Shown piece after piece: positions 1 to 7,413 of a stretch of 10,594 nucleotides of DNA. The notes below the pieces were generated by a model. The model ran no database searches, was not told the DNA's origin, and saw only the letters and a program-made list of their open reading frames with translations. Every line of letters starts with the position of its first letter. Position 1 is the first letter of the stretch. Position numbers and translations under genes: made by a program. Location: positions 1 through 10,594 of the forward strand of contig JBBDWN010000188.1 of the NCBI GenBank assembly GCA_040902855.1, read 5' to 3'. This DNA is from DATHWB01 sp040902855 (GTDB taxonomy: Bacteria; Actinomycetota; Acidimicrobiia; Spongiisociales; ZC4RG35).

Positions 1-2545
1 AGGCGCCGACGAAGAGGGTGACCGTGTCGCCGTATTTGATGACGGCGCCGGCCTCCGGACTCGTGGAGACGACCTTGCCCTCATTCGGCGGTTCGGTCTC
101 GGTGGTCTGCTGGCTCACGGTCACGCGCACACCCGTGTCATTTTCCACCTGCCGGAACACCTCCACCGCCTCGTCGAAGGTCAACCCGATCACGTTCGGC
201 ATCTGGGTTTGCGGGACCTGGCCGGTAGACACGTTCATGTACAACGTCGTCCCGGCGAGAACCTCCGCGCCAGGGAACGCGCTCTGGCCGAGGACGATGC
301 CGGCGGGCTCCAAGGAATGCACCTGCACCTCCCAGGGGACGAGTCCGCGAGATCGGACGAGCGCGAACGCGGCGTCCCTCTGAAGGCCGATCACCGACGG
401 GACGGTCGTCGTCGGCACCTTGAAGAAGTCCTCGAGCAGCGCTTGGTCGACCTCGGGGAACTCGGCGGGCTCGCGACCTTCGATCATGTGCGTCATGAAC
501 TCGGCCCAGATGGGGGCAGGGACCGAACCGCCGAAGACCCGGCTGTAGAACTGGCCGTTGATCGTCACGTTCTCGAGCGACACCTGGGCGGTCGGATAGC
601 CGGTCCAGACAGCCGTCGACATCTCGGGCGTGAAGCCGACGTAGAAGGCGTCTGTGTAGTTCTGATGGGTGCCGGTCTTGCCGCCCTGCGGTGCGTCGAT
701 TTTCGCCCGGGGCGCCGTACCCTCCGATGTCGGAACCCGCAGCAGCGGACTGCGAGCTGCGGCGAAAATCTCCGGTGCCGCGACCTGGGTCTGCTCCAGT
801 TGGCGTTCGTACAGCAGTTGACCGCCGGCGCCGTAGATGCGGGAGATCAGATACGGCTTGGCGTGGAGACCGTTGGTAGCGAAGTTCGAGAATGCCGACG
901 CCATCTCGAGCGGTGAGACGGCGCCCGTGCCGAGAACGATCGACGGAACGGCCTGGAGGTCGGGGGAGGTGATACCCATGCGGCGCGCCATGTCGAGCAC
1001 GTTCTCGGGACCGACCTCGAGCGACAGGGCGGCGTAGGCGGTGTTGATCGAACGGTACGTGGCAGCCTCCAGTGTGACTGATCCGCCACCCCCGCCGGCA
1101 TTACGAACGGTCCATTCGTTGGTGCCGTCTGCCGAGCAGATCGTCGGGCATTGGAGCGTGACCGTGGGGCCACCCGGCCAGAAGGAGCGGAGGCTGATGC
1201 CCTGTTCGAGGGCGGCGACGAGAGCGATCGGCTTCATGCTCGAACCCGGGTTGCGGCGACCCTGGGTGGCGAGATCGAACTGCTCTTCTTCGAATGGCAG
1301 TCCGGAGGCCATCACGAGGATGGCGCCGGTCTCGTTGTCGACGGTGGCGATGGCGCCGGTCGGGACGCAACTCTCCGTCTCGGCGAAGACCGCGAGGAAC
1401 CCCTCGTCGTCCTGGGGGAAGATCCGCTTGCACTCCTCGAAGTTCTCTTCGTAGTCGAGGAGCGGGAACCAGGTGGAAAGGATCTCGTTCGCCACGAGTT
1501 GCTTGTCGAGGTCGAGAGTGGTCTCGATGCGCAGCCCGCCGCCGCCCGTGCAGTCCAGGTCGTCCGCGGCGCAGCCAAACACGGCGATCTTCCGCTCGGC
1601 CGAACTCTCCCCGAGGAAGTCGAACTCGTCGTTGGTGATGTCGAGGATCTGGCGCTTGACCTCTGCGACGACGTGATTGGCAGGGCCCCGGAACACCCTC
1701 TTCTCCTTGACGACGAGCGGCTGGTTGAGGCCGAACTCGGCCTGCGCCTCGGTGATCCACTCGCGGTCCCGCATCTCCCGGATCACGCTGTCGCGGCGGT
1801 CCTTGACGAGCTCAGGGCGTTGACGTGGGTTGTAGAGCGTGGGGTTGCGGACGAGCACCGCCATCGTGGCTGCCTCATGAACGAGCAACTGGTCGAGGGG
1901 TTTGGCGAAGTACTCGTTGGCGGCTGCCGTCACTCCGTAGGCGTTCGAGCCGAAGAACACGGAGTTGAGATAGAACTCCAGGATGTCGTCTTTGGAGAAC
2001 TGTCGTTCGAGTTCGGTGGCGACGACCGCTTCTGCGATCTTTCGCTGGATGGTGACCTCGTCGCCGACGAAGAGGTTCTTGGTCAACTGTTGGGTGATCG
2101 TCGAACCGCCGCGGGTGTCCTCGTAGATGATGTTGTCGATCACCGCCGAGGCGATCGCCCGGAAGTCGATTCCTTCGTGTTCGTAAAAGTCGCCGTCTTC
2201 GGCCGCCAGGACCGCGTGGATCACCAACTCGGGCATGTCCTCGATCAACGTCGGCTCGGTGATGCGACCGTCGTGCAGTTCCGCCAACTGGATTCCGTCT
2301 GCCGAATACACCCGCGACACGCGGGAAAAGTCCGGGAATCCGAGCGTCATACCTTCCGTATCCGGGATGTACTCCTCCTGGATGTCGGTGAAGGTGCCAT
2401 AGGCGGAGGTGGTGCCCATGAACGTGAACAAGCCGACCCAGGTGGACACCAGGAGGGCGATGACAACCAGCCCGGCGGTGGCCGGGAACCAACGGCCGCT
2501 GCGCTCGCGCGCTTCGGCTTCGTGGATGAGAGATCTGCGTGCCAT
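1..2545 (-). CDS. Class A penicillin-binding protein (transglycosylase/transpeptidase) with PASTA repeats, 3' end cut by the window
   Basis: Bifunctional peptidoglycan synthase that would polymerise lipid II and cross-link stem peptides on the outer face of the membrane. Reading the minus strand from ATG 2545 gives 848 codons with no stop before the window edge, so the C-terminus is missing. A short basic N-terminus is followed by one membrane anchor (about residues 19-44). The GT51 transglycosylase follows, with the AAEDGDFYEHEGID motif (catalytic Glu116) and GGSTITQQLTKN. The transpeptidase has the three penicillin-binding motifs: SSMK (nucleophile Ser435, Lys438), SIN (Ser499-Asn501) and KTGT (623-626). 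Two PASTA repeats begin near residues 715 (VPSVIGL) and 782 (MPNVIGL). The domain order matches actinobacterial PonA/PBP1-type proteins. Six cysteines lie in the extracytoplasmic part. It is transcribed divergently from the mutase gene. Family assignment is firm; the exact paralogue name is not. Confidence 0.95.
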   Translation of the reverse strand, partial: MARRSLIHEAEARERSGRWFPATAGLVVIALLVSTWVGLFTFMGTTSAYGTFTDIQEEYIPDTEGMTLGFPDFSRVSRVYSADGIQLAELHDGRITEPTLIEDMPELVIHAVLAAEDGDFYEHEGIDFRAIASAVIDNIIYEDTRGGSTITQQLTKNLFVGDEVTIQRKIAEAVVATELERQFSKDDILEFYLNSVFFGSNAYGVTAAANEYFAKPLDQLLVHEAATMAVLVRNPTLYNPRQRPELVKDRRDSVIREMRDREWITEAQAEFGLNQPLVVKEKRVFRGPANHVVAEVKRQILDITNDEFDFLGESSAERKIAVFGCAADDLDCTGGGGLRIETTLDLDKQLVANEILSTWFPLLDYEENFEECKRIFPQDDEGFLAVFAETESCVPTGAIATVDNETGAILVMASGLPFEEEQFDLATQGRRNPGSSMKPIALVAALEQGISLRSFWPGGPTVTLQCPTICSADGTNEWTVRNAGGGGGSVTLEAATYRSINTAYAALSLEVGPENVLDMARRMGITSPDLQAVPSIVLGTGAVSPLEMASAFSNFATNGLHAKPYLISRIYGAGGQLLYERQLEQTQVAAPEIFAAARSPLLRVPTSEGTAPRAKIDAPQGGKTGTHQNYTDAFYVGFTPEMSTAVWTGYPTAQVSLENVTINGQFYSRVFGGSVPAPIWAEFMTHMIEGREPAEFPEVDQALLEDFFKVPTTTVPSVIGLQRDAAFALVRSRGLVPWEVQVHSLEPAGIVLGQSAFPGAEVLAGTTLYMNVSTGQVPQTQMPNVIGLTFDEAVEVFRQVENDTGVRVTVSQQTTETEPPNEGKVVSTSPEAGAVIKYGDTVTLFVGA

Positions 2546-2626
2546 GAACTGATGCCTGTCGAGGATCGGGAGGACGTGGGAAAGGTTGCCGGTACGATCG
2601 GCCAACAGACAAAGGTTATCCGTTTC
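2546..2626. promoter_or_regulatory. Divergent promoter region between the PBP and mutase genes
   Basis: These 81 bases must hold the promoters of both flanking genes if each has its own. Possible -10 hexamers of TAnnnT form are TACGAT at 2593-2598 on the plus strand, and TAACCT at 2618-2613 on the minus strand. Neither has a convincing -35 box. A 7-base direct repeat, AAAGGTT, occurs at 2581-2587 and 2611-2617, exactly 30 bases apart. The AAAGG of the second copy also sits 11 bases before the mutase GTG and could be its weak ribosome binding site. These are pattern matches only. Confidence 0.4.
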
Positions 2627-4177
2627 GTGAACAAAGACGTACGAACCTCGAGCGGCATCGAGATCCCGGTGACGGCCTCCGGCCCGGTCGACCCTGAACG
2701 GATCGGCGCGCCAGGCGAATACCCGTACACCCGCGGCCCGTATCCGACCATGTATCGCGGCCGTCCGTGGACGATGCGACAGTACGCCGGGTTCGGAAGC
2801 GCCCGGGAGACGAACGAGCGGTTCAAGCAACTCCTCGACGCCGGTCAGACCGGGCTGAGCGTCGCGTTCGATCTTCCCACCCAGATGGGCCTCGACTCCG
2901 ACCACGCACTCGCCCTGGGTGAGGTGGGCAAGGTCGGGGTCGCCATCGACTCCCTCGACGACATGCGCACGCTCCTCGACGGTCTCCCGCTGGGCGAGGT
3001 GTCCACCTCGATGACGATCAACTCGACTGCGCCGCTGCTCCTGCTGCTGTACCAACTCGTCGCAGAAGAACAGGGCTTCTCGGGATCCGAACTGCGCGGC
3101 ACGATCCAGAACGACATCCTGAAGGAGTACGTCGCCCGCGGCACCTACATCTATCCGCCGACGCCGTCGATGCGCCTCGTCACCGACGTGTTCGCCTACG
3201 CCGCCTCGGAGATCCCGGGCTGGAACACGATCTCCATCTCCGGCTATCACATCCGCGAGGCGGGGTCCACGGCTGCCCAAGAGTTGGCGTTCACCATCGC
3301 CAACGGCGTCGCATACGTTCGGGCGGCGGTCGACGCCGGTCTCGATGTCGACGACTTCGCTCCCCGGCTCTCGTTCTTCTGGAACGGCCACAATCACCTG
3401 TACGAGGAGATCGCCAAGTTCCGTGCCGCCCGTCGGATCTGGGCGCGTCTCATGCGCGAGGTGATCGGCGCCAAGGAGGAGAAGTCCTGGGCGATGCGCT
3501 TCCACACCCAGACGGCGGGGTCGACCCTCACCGCTCAGCAGCCGCTCACCAATGTGGTCAGGACGACGGTCCAGGCGATGGCGGCCGTGATGGGAGGCAC
3601 CCAGTCGCTTCACACCAACGCATACGACGAGGCGCTCGGGCTGCCCACGGCGGACTCGGCGACGCTGGCGCTCCGCACCCAACAGATCCTCGCCCACGAG
3701 TCCGGTTTGATGTCGACGGTCGACCCGTGGGCGGGGTCGTGGTTCATGGAACGGCTCACGGACGAAATCGAAGCCGCAGCCACCGACCTCTACGACCGGG
3801 TCGAAGAACTCGGCGGTGCGGTGGCAGCCATCGAAGCCGGGTGGATGCAGTCCCAGATCGAGGATGCCGCCTACCGCGAGGCGCGTGCCCAGGAGACGGG
3901 GGAGTCGGTCGTGGTCGGAGTGAACCGGTTCGTCTCCGACGAGACCGAGAAGGTGCCGGTGATGAAGATCGATCCGGAGTTGGAACGCGCCCAGGTGGCC
4001 CGTCTCGAAGAGTGGCGCACGGGGCGCGGTCCGGTCGACACTGAATTGCAGGCTGTCGAAGACGTCGCTCGATCAGACGAGAACCTGCTCCCCGCCATGA
4101 AGGCCGCGCTCGCCGCCGGCGCCACGATCGGCGAAGTCTCCGATGTCCTCCGTCGGGTATTCGGGACGCACCGGTAG
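2627..4177 (+). CDS. Methylmalonyl-CoA mutase, large (catalytic) subunit
   Basis: Adenosylcobalamin-dependent mutase subunit that would interconvert (R)-methylmalonyl-CoA and succinyl-CoA. The 516-residue chain covers only the substrate-binding TIM-barrel part and ends at VLRRVFGTHR, where split-type large subunits end, so the B12-binding domain must be a separate protein. Visible motifs are RPWTMRQYAGF, GLSVAFDLPTQMG, GTIQNDILKEYVARGTY, ISISGYH and LSFFWN. Tyr53, Arg171 and His208 fall at the positions of Tyr89, Arg207 and His244 of the Propionibacterium enzyme (matched by spacing: 118 and 155 residues after the Tyr). Isobutyryl-CoA mutases carry Phe and Gln at the first two. I chose GTG 2627 because homologues begin near RTSSGIEIP. 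The in-frame ATG at 2552 would add 25 unconserved-looking residues and has no ribosome site. The gene is followed after 31 bases by the flavoprotein gene. It fits with the carboxylase genes nearby. Confidence 0.93.
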   Translation: MNKDVRTSSGIEIPVTASGPVDPERIGAPGEYPYTRGPYPTMYRGRPWTMRQYAGFGSARETNERFKQLLDAGQTGLSVAFDLPTQMGLDSDHALALGEVGKVGVAIDSLDDMRTLLDGLPLGEVSTSMTINSTAPLLLLLYQLVAEEQGFSGSELRGTIQNDILKEYVARGTYIYPPTPSMRLVTDVFAYAASEIPGWNTISISGYHIREAGSTAAQELAFTIANGVAYVRAAVDAGLDVDDFAPRLSFFWNGHNHLYEEIAKFRAARRIWARLMREVIGAKEEKSWAMRFHTQTAGSTLTAQQPLTNVVRTTVQAMAAVMGGTQSLHTNAYDEALGLPTADSATLALRTQQILAHESGLMSTVDPWAGSWFMERLTDEIEAAATDLYDRVEELGGAVAAIEAGWMQSQIEDAAYREARAQETGESVVVGVNRFVSDETEKVPVMKIDPELERAQVARLEEWRTGRGPVDTELQAVEDVARSDENLLPAMKAALAAGATIGEVSDVLRRVFGTHR

Positions 4178-4196
4178 CGATGAGCGTCGTCGGCTT

Positions 4197-4202
4197 TATG
4201 GT
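4197..4202 (+). promoter_or_regulatory. Possible -10 box for a leaderless flavoprotein transcript
   Basis: TATGGT keeps the three most conserved -10 bases (T1, A2, T6). Its last base is seven bases before the GTG at 4209, about where transcription would begin. No good Shine-Dalgarno sequence precedes that GTG. A leaderless mRNA starting on the start codon, common in actinobacteria, would explain this. No -35 box is visible, and read-through from the mutase gene is equally possible. Confidence 0.25.
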
Positions 4203-4208
4203 TCTGGT

Positions 4209-5561
4209 GTGAACTCTCGATTTCTGATCATCGGCGGAGGACCGGGTGGAACCCAGGCTGCGTCCACGGCCGCATCGTTGGGTGCGTCCGTCACGCTGGT
4301 CGAACGGGATGTCATCGGCGGGGCCGCCCACCTGTGGGACTGCATCCCGTCCAAGACGATGACCGCGACGGCGATCCGCATCGGGTCGATTCGCAACGCG
4401 GCCCGCCTCGGGCTCGTCGCCGAGCCCGGCGAGGTGGACATCAGGGGCCTCGCCACCCGCATCCAGGGCATCAGCGCCGACATCACCAGGACGTGGGAGC
4501 GAATGCTGGCGTCGCAAGACGTTCGGGTCGTGGAGGGGACCGGCCGGTTCACCGGCCCGAACTCGGCGACCGTCACAGACTCGGACGGCACAGAGCACGT
4601 CGTCGAGTTCGATCACGCGCTGATCTCAACCGGATCGAAACCCCGCGTCCCCGAGTGGGCGGAGGTCGACGGGGAGCGAATCCTCACCACCCGCGACGCG
4701 TATGACCTCCCCGAGGTCCCGGATCACATCGTCGTGATCGGTTCAGGCGTCACCGGTGTCGAATTCGTCCACATCTTCGAAACTCTCGGTTCGAAGGTCA
4801 CGCTCGTCGTGTCCCGTCAGCAGATTCTTCCCCACCGCGACGCCGAAGTCGCCGCCGTCCTCGAAGAGGACTTCCTTTCCCGGGGCGTCAAGCTGGTCAT
4901 CGGGGCGAGGGCCGAAGGGATCGACAAGACCGCAGACGGGGTCGAAGTGATCTGCGATGACGGTCGTGTGGTCAGGGGATCACACGCGCTCCTGGCCATC
5001 GGATCGGTACCGCTGACAGACAACCTCGGCCTGGAAGACGCCGGAGTCGAAACCGATCACGGGTACGTTCCGGTCGACGAGTTCCAGCGCACCAGCGTTC
5101 CCCACATCTACGCCGCCGGCGACGTGACCGGCCAGATGCCGCTGTCGTCGGTGTCTTCGATGCAGGGCAAGAAGATCGCCCAGCACATCGCCGGGCGGCA
5201 GGTCACGCCCATCGACTACGCGCACGTGACCCAGGCCGTCTTCACCGAGCCCGAAATCGCCTCGGTCGGGCTCGAAGAAGTCGAGGCGGCGGCGCAGGGA
5301 CGCAAGGTCAGGACGACGAAGGTCCCATTCGCCGCCAACGCCCGGGCGGTGCTGCAGGGATTCCCGCGAGGATTCGTGAAGGTGATCTCCGATCCGGCAA
5401 CCGGCGAGGTGCTCGGCGGGACGATCGTCGGGCACCGAGCGTCCGAACTCATCGGGATCCTGGCGCTGGCGGTCAAGGCGAACCTGCGCGTGAGCGACCT
5501 CCAGGAGACGTTGATGGTCCATCCTTCGATGTCAGAGGCGATCACCGACGCGGCCGAATGA
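4209..5561 (+). CDS. LpdA-like FAD-dependent NAD(P)H oxidoreductase, half of the redox disulfide missing
   Basis: Cytosolic two-dinucleotide-fold flavoprotein of the pyridine nucleotide-disulfide reductase family, 450 residues. FAD binding is shown by GGGPGG (residues 9-14), Glu32 at the end of the second strand, and IYAAGD (300-305). NAD(P) binding is shown by GSGVTG (178-183). The strand after it ends VVSRQQ with no acidic residue, which hints at NADPH use. The redox site reads GGAAHLWDCIPSK: Cys45 is present but the partner cysteine position is Ala40. The C-terminal His438-Glu443 pair of true disulfide reductases is kept. The sequence resembles Mycobacterium tuberculosis LpdA (Rv3303c), described as an NAD(P)H:quinone reductase, better than E3 lipoamide dehydrogenase; quinone reduction is inferred. 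GTG 4209 puts MNSRFLIIGG directly before the FAD motif. The in-frame ATG 4143 lies inside the mutase gene. No dehydrogenase-complex genes are nearby. Confidence 0.88.
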   Translation: MNSRFLIIGGGPGGTQAASTAASLGASVTLVERDVIGGAAHLWDCIPSKTMTATAIRIGSIRNAARLGLVAEPGEVDIRGLATRIQGISADITRTWERMLASQDVRVVEGTGRFTGPNSATVTDSDGTEHVVEFDHALISTGSKPRVPEWAEVDGERILTTRDAYDLPEVPDHIVVIGSGVTGVEFVHIFETLGSKVTLVVSRQQILPHRDAEVAAVLEEDFLSRGVKLVIGARAEGIDKTADGVEVICDDGRVVRGSHALLAIGSVPLTDNLGLEDAGVETDHGYVPVDEFQRTSVPHIYAAGDVTGQMPLSSVSSMQGKKIAQHIAGRQVTPIDYAHVTQAVFTEPEIASVGLEEVEAAAQGRKVRTTKVPFAANARAVLQGFPRGFVKVISDPATGEVLGGTIVGHRASELIGILALAVKANLRVSDLQETLMVHPSMSEAITDAAE

Positions 5562-5565
5562 CCGG

Positions 5566-5661
5566 ATGCAGACCCGCTACCTCCTGATCGCCTCCGCGGT
5601 GGCCGCCGCCGTCATTCTCGTGGCCGGCGGGGTCTGGCTGTTCCTGGGGTTCTCGGGCTGA
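5566..5661 (+). CDS. Possible 31-residue single-span membrane peptide
   Basis: I do not recognise a family. An ATG four bases after the flavoprotein stop opens a 31-codon frame ending TGA at 5659-5661. The peptide begins MQTRYLLIAS, with one Arg near the N-terminus, then runs hydrophobic (Ala, Val, Leu, Ile, Gly, Trp) to residue 28 or so and ends GFSG. It would form one transmembrane helix, N-terminus inside by the positive-inside rule. The tight spacing suggests translation coupled to the upstream gene; no clear Shine-Dalgarno sequence is seen. It stops three bases before the convergent carboxylase alpha gene ends, so it neatly fills the gap. Short GC-rich frames coding Ala/Val/Leu arise by chance, so this is tentative. 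Confidence 0.4.
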   Translation: MQTRYLLIASAVAAAVILVAGGVWLFLGFSG

Positions 5662-5669
5662 GTTTCAGC
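5657..5669. repeat. Small hairpin across the two convergent stop codons
   Basis: GCTGA, a 3-base spacer GTT, then TCAGC form a perfect 5-base-pair inverted repeat. It contains the TGA of the small plus-strand frame and the TGA (TCA on the plus strand) of the carboxylase alpha gene. There is no T-tract on either side, so it is at most a weak bidirectional terminator, and it may be chance. Confidence 0.25.
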
Positions 5670-7413
5670 GGATGACGGCGATCACTTCGCCGTTGGTCAC
5701 GGTGTCCCCGGCCTGGACTCGCAAGTCGACGACCTCGCCGTCGTTCTGAGCCTTGACCTCGTTCTCCATCTTCATCGCCTCGAGCACGCAGATCGTCTGT
5801 CCGGCCGTGACCCGATCGCCCGCCTTCACCGAGACCTTGACGATCGTTCCCTGCATCGGTGCGGTGTGGATCCCGTCGCCTCCGGCCGTTGCCGCCGTCT
5901 TCTGACGCACCGGCCGCCTGCGGCGCGTCTCGCCCGAGCCGGACGGACCTTCGGTCGCCCAGTAGGCGACGCTGTAGCGGCGTCCGCCGATCTCGACTGT
6001 CATCGAACGCCGGACCGTGTCCTCTTCGGACGGGAGCGTCTCCGCCGGGGCGGGTCCGGAGGAGACGAGTTCGACTTCGTCCTCGATCCACTTGGTGTGA
6101 TGACGACCTGCGACAAAGTCGGGATGACTCAGGACCTGCTGGTGGGCGGGGATGGTGGTGGGCACGCCGTGGATGTCGTACTCGCCGAGAGCGCGCAGCC
6201 CGCGAGCGATGGCCCGATCTCGATCGGGGGCCCACACGATGAGCTTGGCCATCAGGTTGTCGTAGTACTGGCTGACCGTCGTTCCGGTCTGGACCCATCC
6301 GTCCACCCGCACGCCGAAGCCGTCTGGTGCCTGGTACTCGGTCACGGTGCCGGGGGCGGGCAGGAAGTTCTGGAAGGGGTCCTCTGCGTTGATCCGCATC
6401 TCGATGGCGTGGCCCTTGCGGTTGATCGACGTGATCGAGACCGGCTGGCCGTCGGCGATGAGCAGTTGCTCGGCAACGAGGTCGATGCCGGTCACCATCT
6501 CGGTCACACAATGCTCGACCTGGAGGCGGGTGTTCATCTCGAGGAAGTAGAAGTCGCCCTGCTGGTCGAGCAGGAACTCGACCGTTCCCGCGTTGCGGTA
6601 GTCGCAGATGCGGGCGATCGAGAGTGCCGCCTCGCCGAGAGCGGCGCGCTGGTCCTCGTTCATCGCATCGGACGGCGTCTCCTCGATCAGCTTCTGGTGG
6701 CGCCGCTGCACACTGCAGTCGCGCTCTCCCAGGAACAGTTCGTTGCCGTGGTCGTCCACCAGGATCTGGGCTTCGACGTGGCGGGGCTTCTCGATGTACT
6801 TCTCGACGTACACCGCCGAGTTTCCGAAGTAGGCGTCTGCTTCGCGACGTGCACCATCGAATGCGCTTTCGATCTCGTCAGCCGAGTGGACGACCCGCAA
6901 ACCCTTGCCGCCGCCACCGTGGGCCGCCTTGATGGCCACCGGGAAGCCGTACTCCTCGGCGATCTTCTTCACCTCGTCGGACGACTCGGAGGGTTCTGTG
7001 GTCCCTGGGACGGTCGGAGCGCCGGCGGCGATCGCCGCCCGTCTCGACGAGATCTTGTCGCCCATCACCCTGATCGCCTCGGGGGGAGGACCGACCCAGG
7101 CGATTCCGGCCGCCATCACCTTCTCGGCGAAGTCGGCGTTCTCCGACAGGAACCCGTACCCGGGGTGGATGGCCGCGGCCTTGGATTCGGCTGCCACCGC
7201 CAGCACCCGAGCCATGTTCAGGTAGGACTCGGCGGCGGGTGCAGGGCCGATATTCCAAGCCTCGTCTGCGAGGTGGACGTGCAGGGCGTCGCGATCCAAC
7301 TCCGAGTAGACGGCGATGGTGCGGAGCCCCATTTCCTTGGCGGTCCGGATGACCCGGACGGCAATCTCACCCCGGTTGGCGACCAGGACCGAGTCGATGC
7401 GGTTGAGCTTCAC
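5665..7413 (-). CDS. Acyl-CoA (probably propionyl-/acetyl-CoA) carboxylase alpha chain: biotin carboxylase plus biotin carrier
   Basis: Carboxylates enzyme-bound biotin using ATP and bicarbonate, then presents carboxybiotin to the beta chain; cytosolic. It has 582 residues. The biotin carboxylase N-domain starts at VLVANRGEIAVRVIR (9-23), with HPGYGFLSEN (83-92). The ATP-grasp glycine loop is HGGGGKG (165-171), and the catalytic strand FLEMNTRLQVEH spans 290-301. A charged Arg/Thr/Ala-rich linker (about 450-515) leads to the carrier domain with EAMKM, biotinyl-lysine Lys548, 34 residues from the C-terminus as usual. Size and layout match the short actinobacterial AccA3-type chain rather than the longer forms with a BT domain. 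The start is GTG (7413-7411), which overlaps the beta-gene stop in a GTGA arrangement, so translation is probably coupled and both chains are made together. Substrate choice lies in the beta chain, so the specific name is uncertain. Confidence 0.95.
   Translation of the reverse strand: MKLNRIDSVLVANRGEIAVRVIRTAKEMGLRTIAVYSELDRDALHVHLADEAWNIGPAPAAESYLNMARVLAVAAESKAAAIHPGYGFLSENADFAEKVMAAGIAWVGPPPEAIRVMGDKISSRRAAIAAGAPTVPGTTEPSESSDEVKKIAEEYGFPVAIKAAHGGGGKGLRVVHSADEIESAFDGARREADAYFGNSAVYVEKYIEKPRHVEAQILVDDHGNELFLGERDCSVQRRHQKLIEETPSDAMNEDQRAALGEAALSIARICDYRNAGTVEFLLDQQGDFYFLEMNTRLQVEHCVTEMVTGIDLVAEQLLIADGQPVSITSINRKGHAIEMRINAEDPFQNFLPAPGTVTEYQAPDGFGVRVDGWVQTGTTVSQYYDNLMAKLIVWAPDRDRAIARGLRALGEYDIHGVPTTIPAHQQVLSHPDFVAGRHHTKWIEDEVELVSSGPAPAETLPSEEDTVRRSMTVEIGGRRYSVAYWATEGPSGSGETRRRRPVRQKTAATAGGDGIHTAPMQGTIVKVSVKAGDRVTAGQTICVLEAMKMENEVKAQNDGEVVDLRVQAGDTVTNGEVIAVIR

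Noticed and set aside
1151..2626. Very long plus-strand frame antisense to the PBP, continuous with the mutase frame
   Set aside because: The PBP on the other strand has all catalytic motifs and two PASTA repeats. The antisense translation is low-complexity (rich in Glu, Asp, Val, Leu, Arg), as expected opposite a GC-rich gene; the true mutase starts at GTG 2627.
4143..4208. Upstream ATG that would lengthen the flavoprotein by 22 residues
   Set aside because: It lies inside the mutase coding region and adds residues absent from typical N-termini; GTG 4209 places the FAD motif in the normal position.
3756..4616. Minus-strand frame across the mutase and flavoprotein junction
   Set aside because: It has no family motif and opposes two well-supported genes.
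4209..5561. Calling the flavoprotein dihydrolipoamide dehydrogenase (E3)
   Set aside because: The first cysteine of the essential redox disulfide is Ala40 and no 2-oxoacid dehydrogenase genes are nearby.
5612..6511. Minus-strand frame in another register inside the alpha gene
   Set aside because: Arg/Pro/Gly-rich translation with no motif. The overlapping frame carries biotin carboxylase and biotinyl-lysine motifs.
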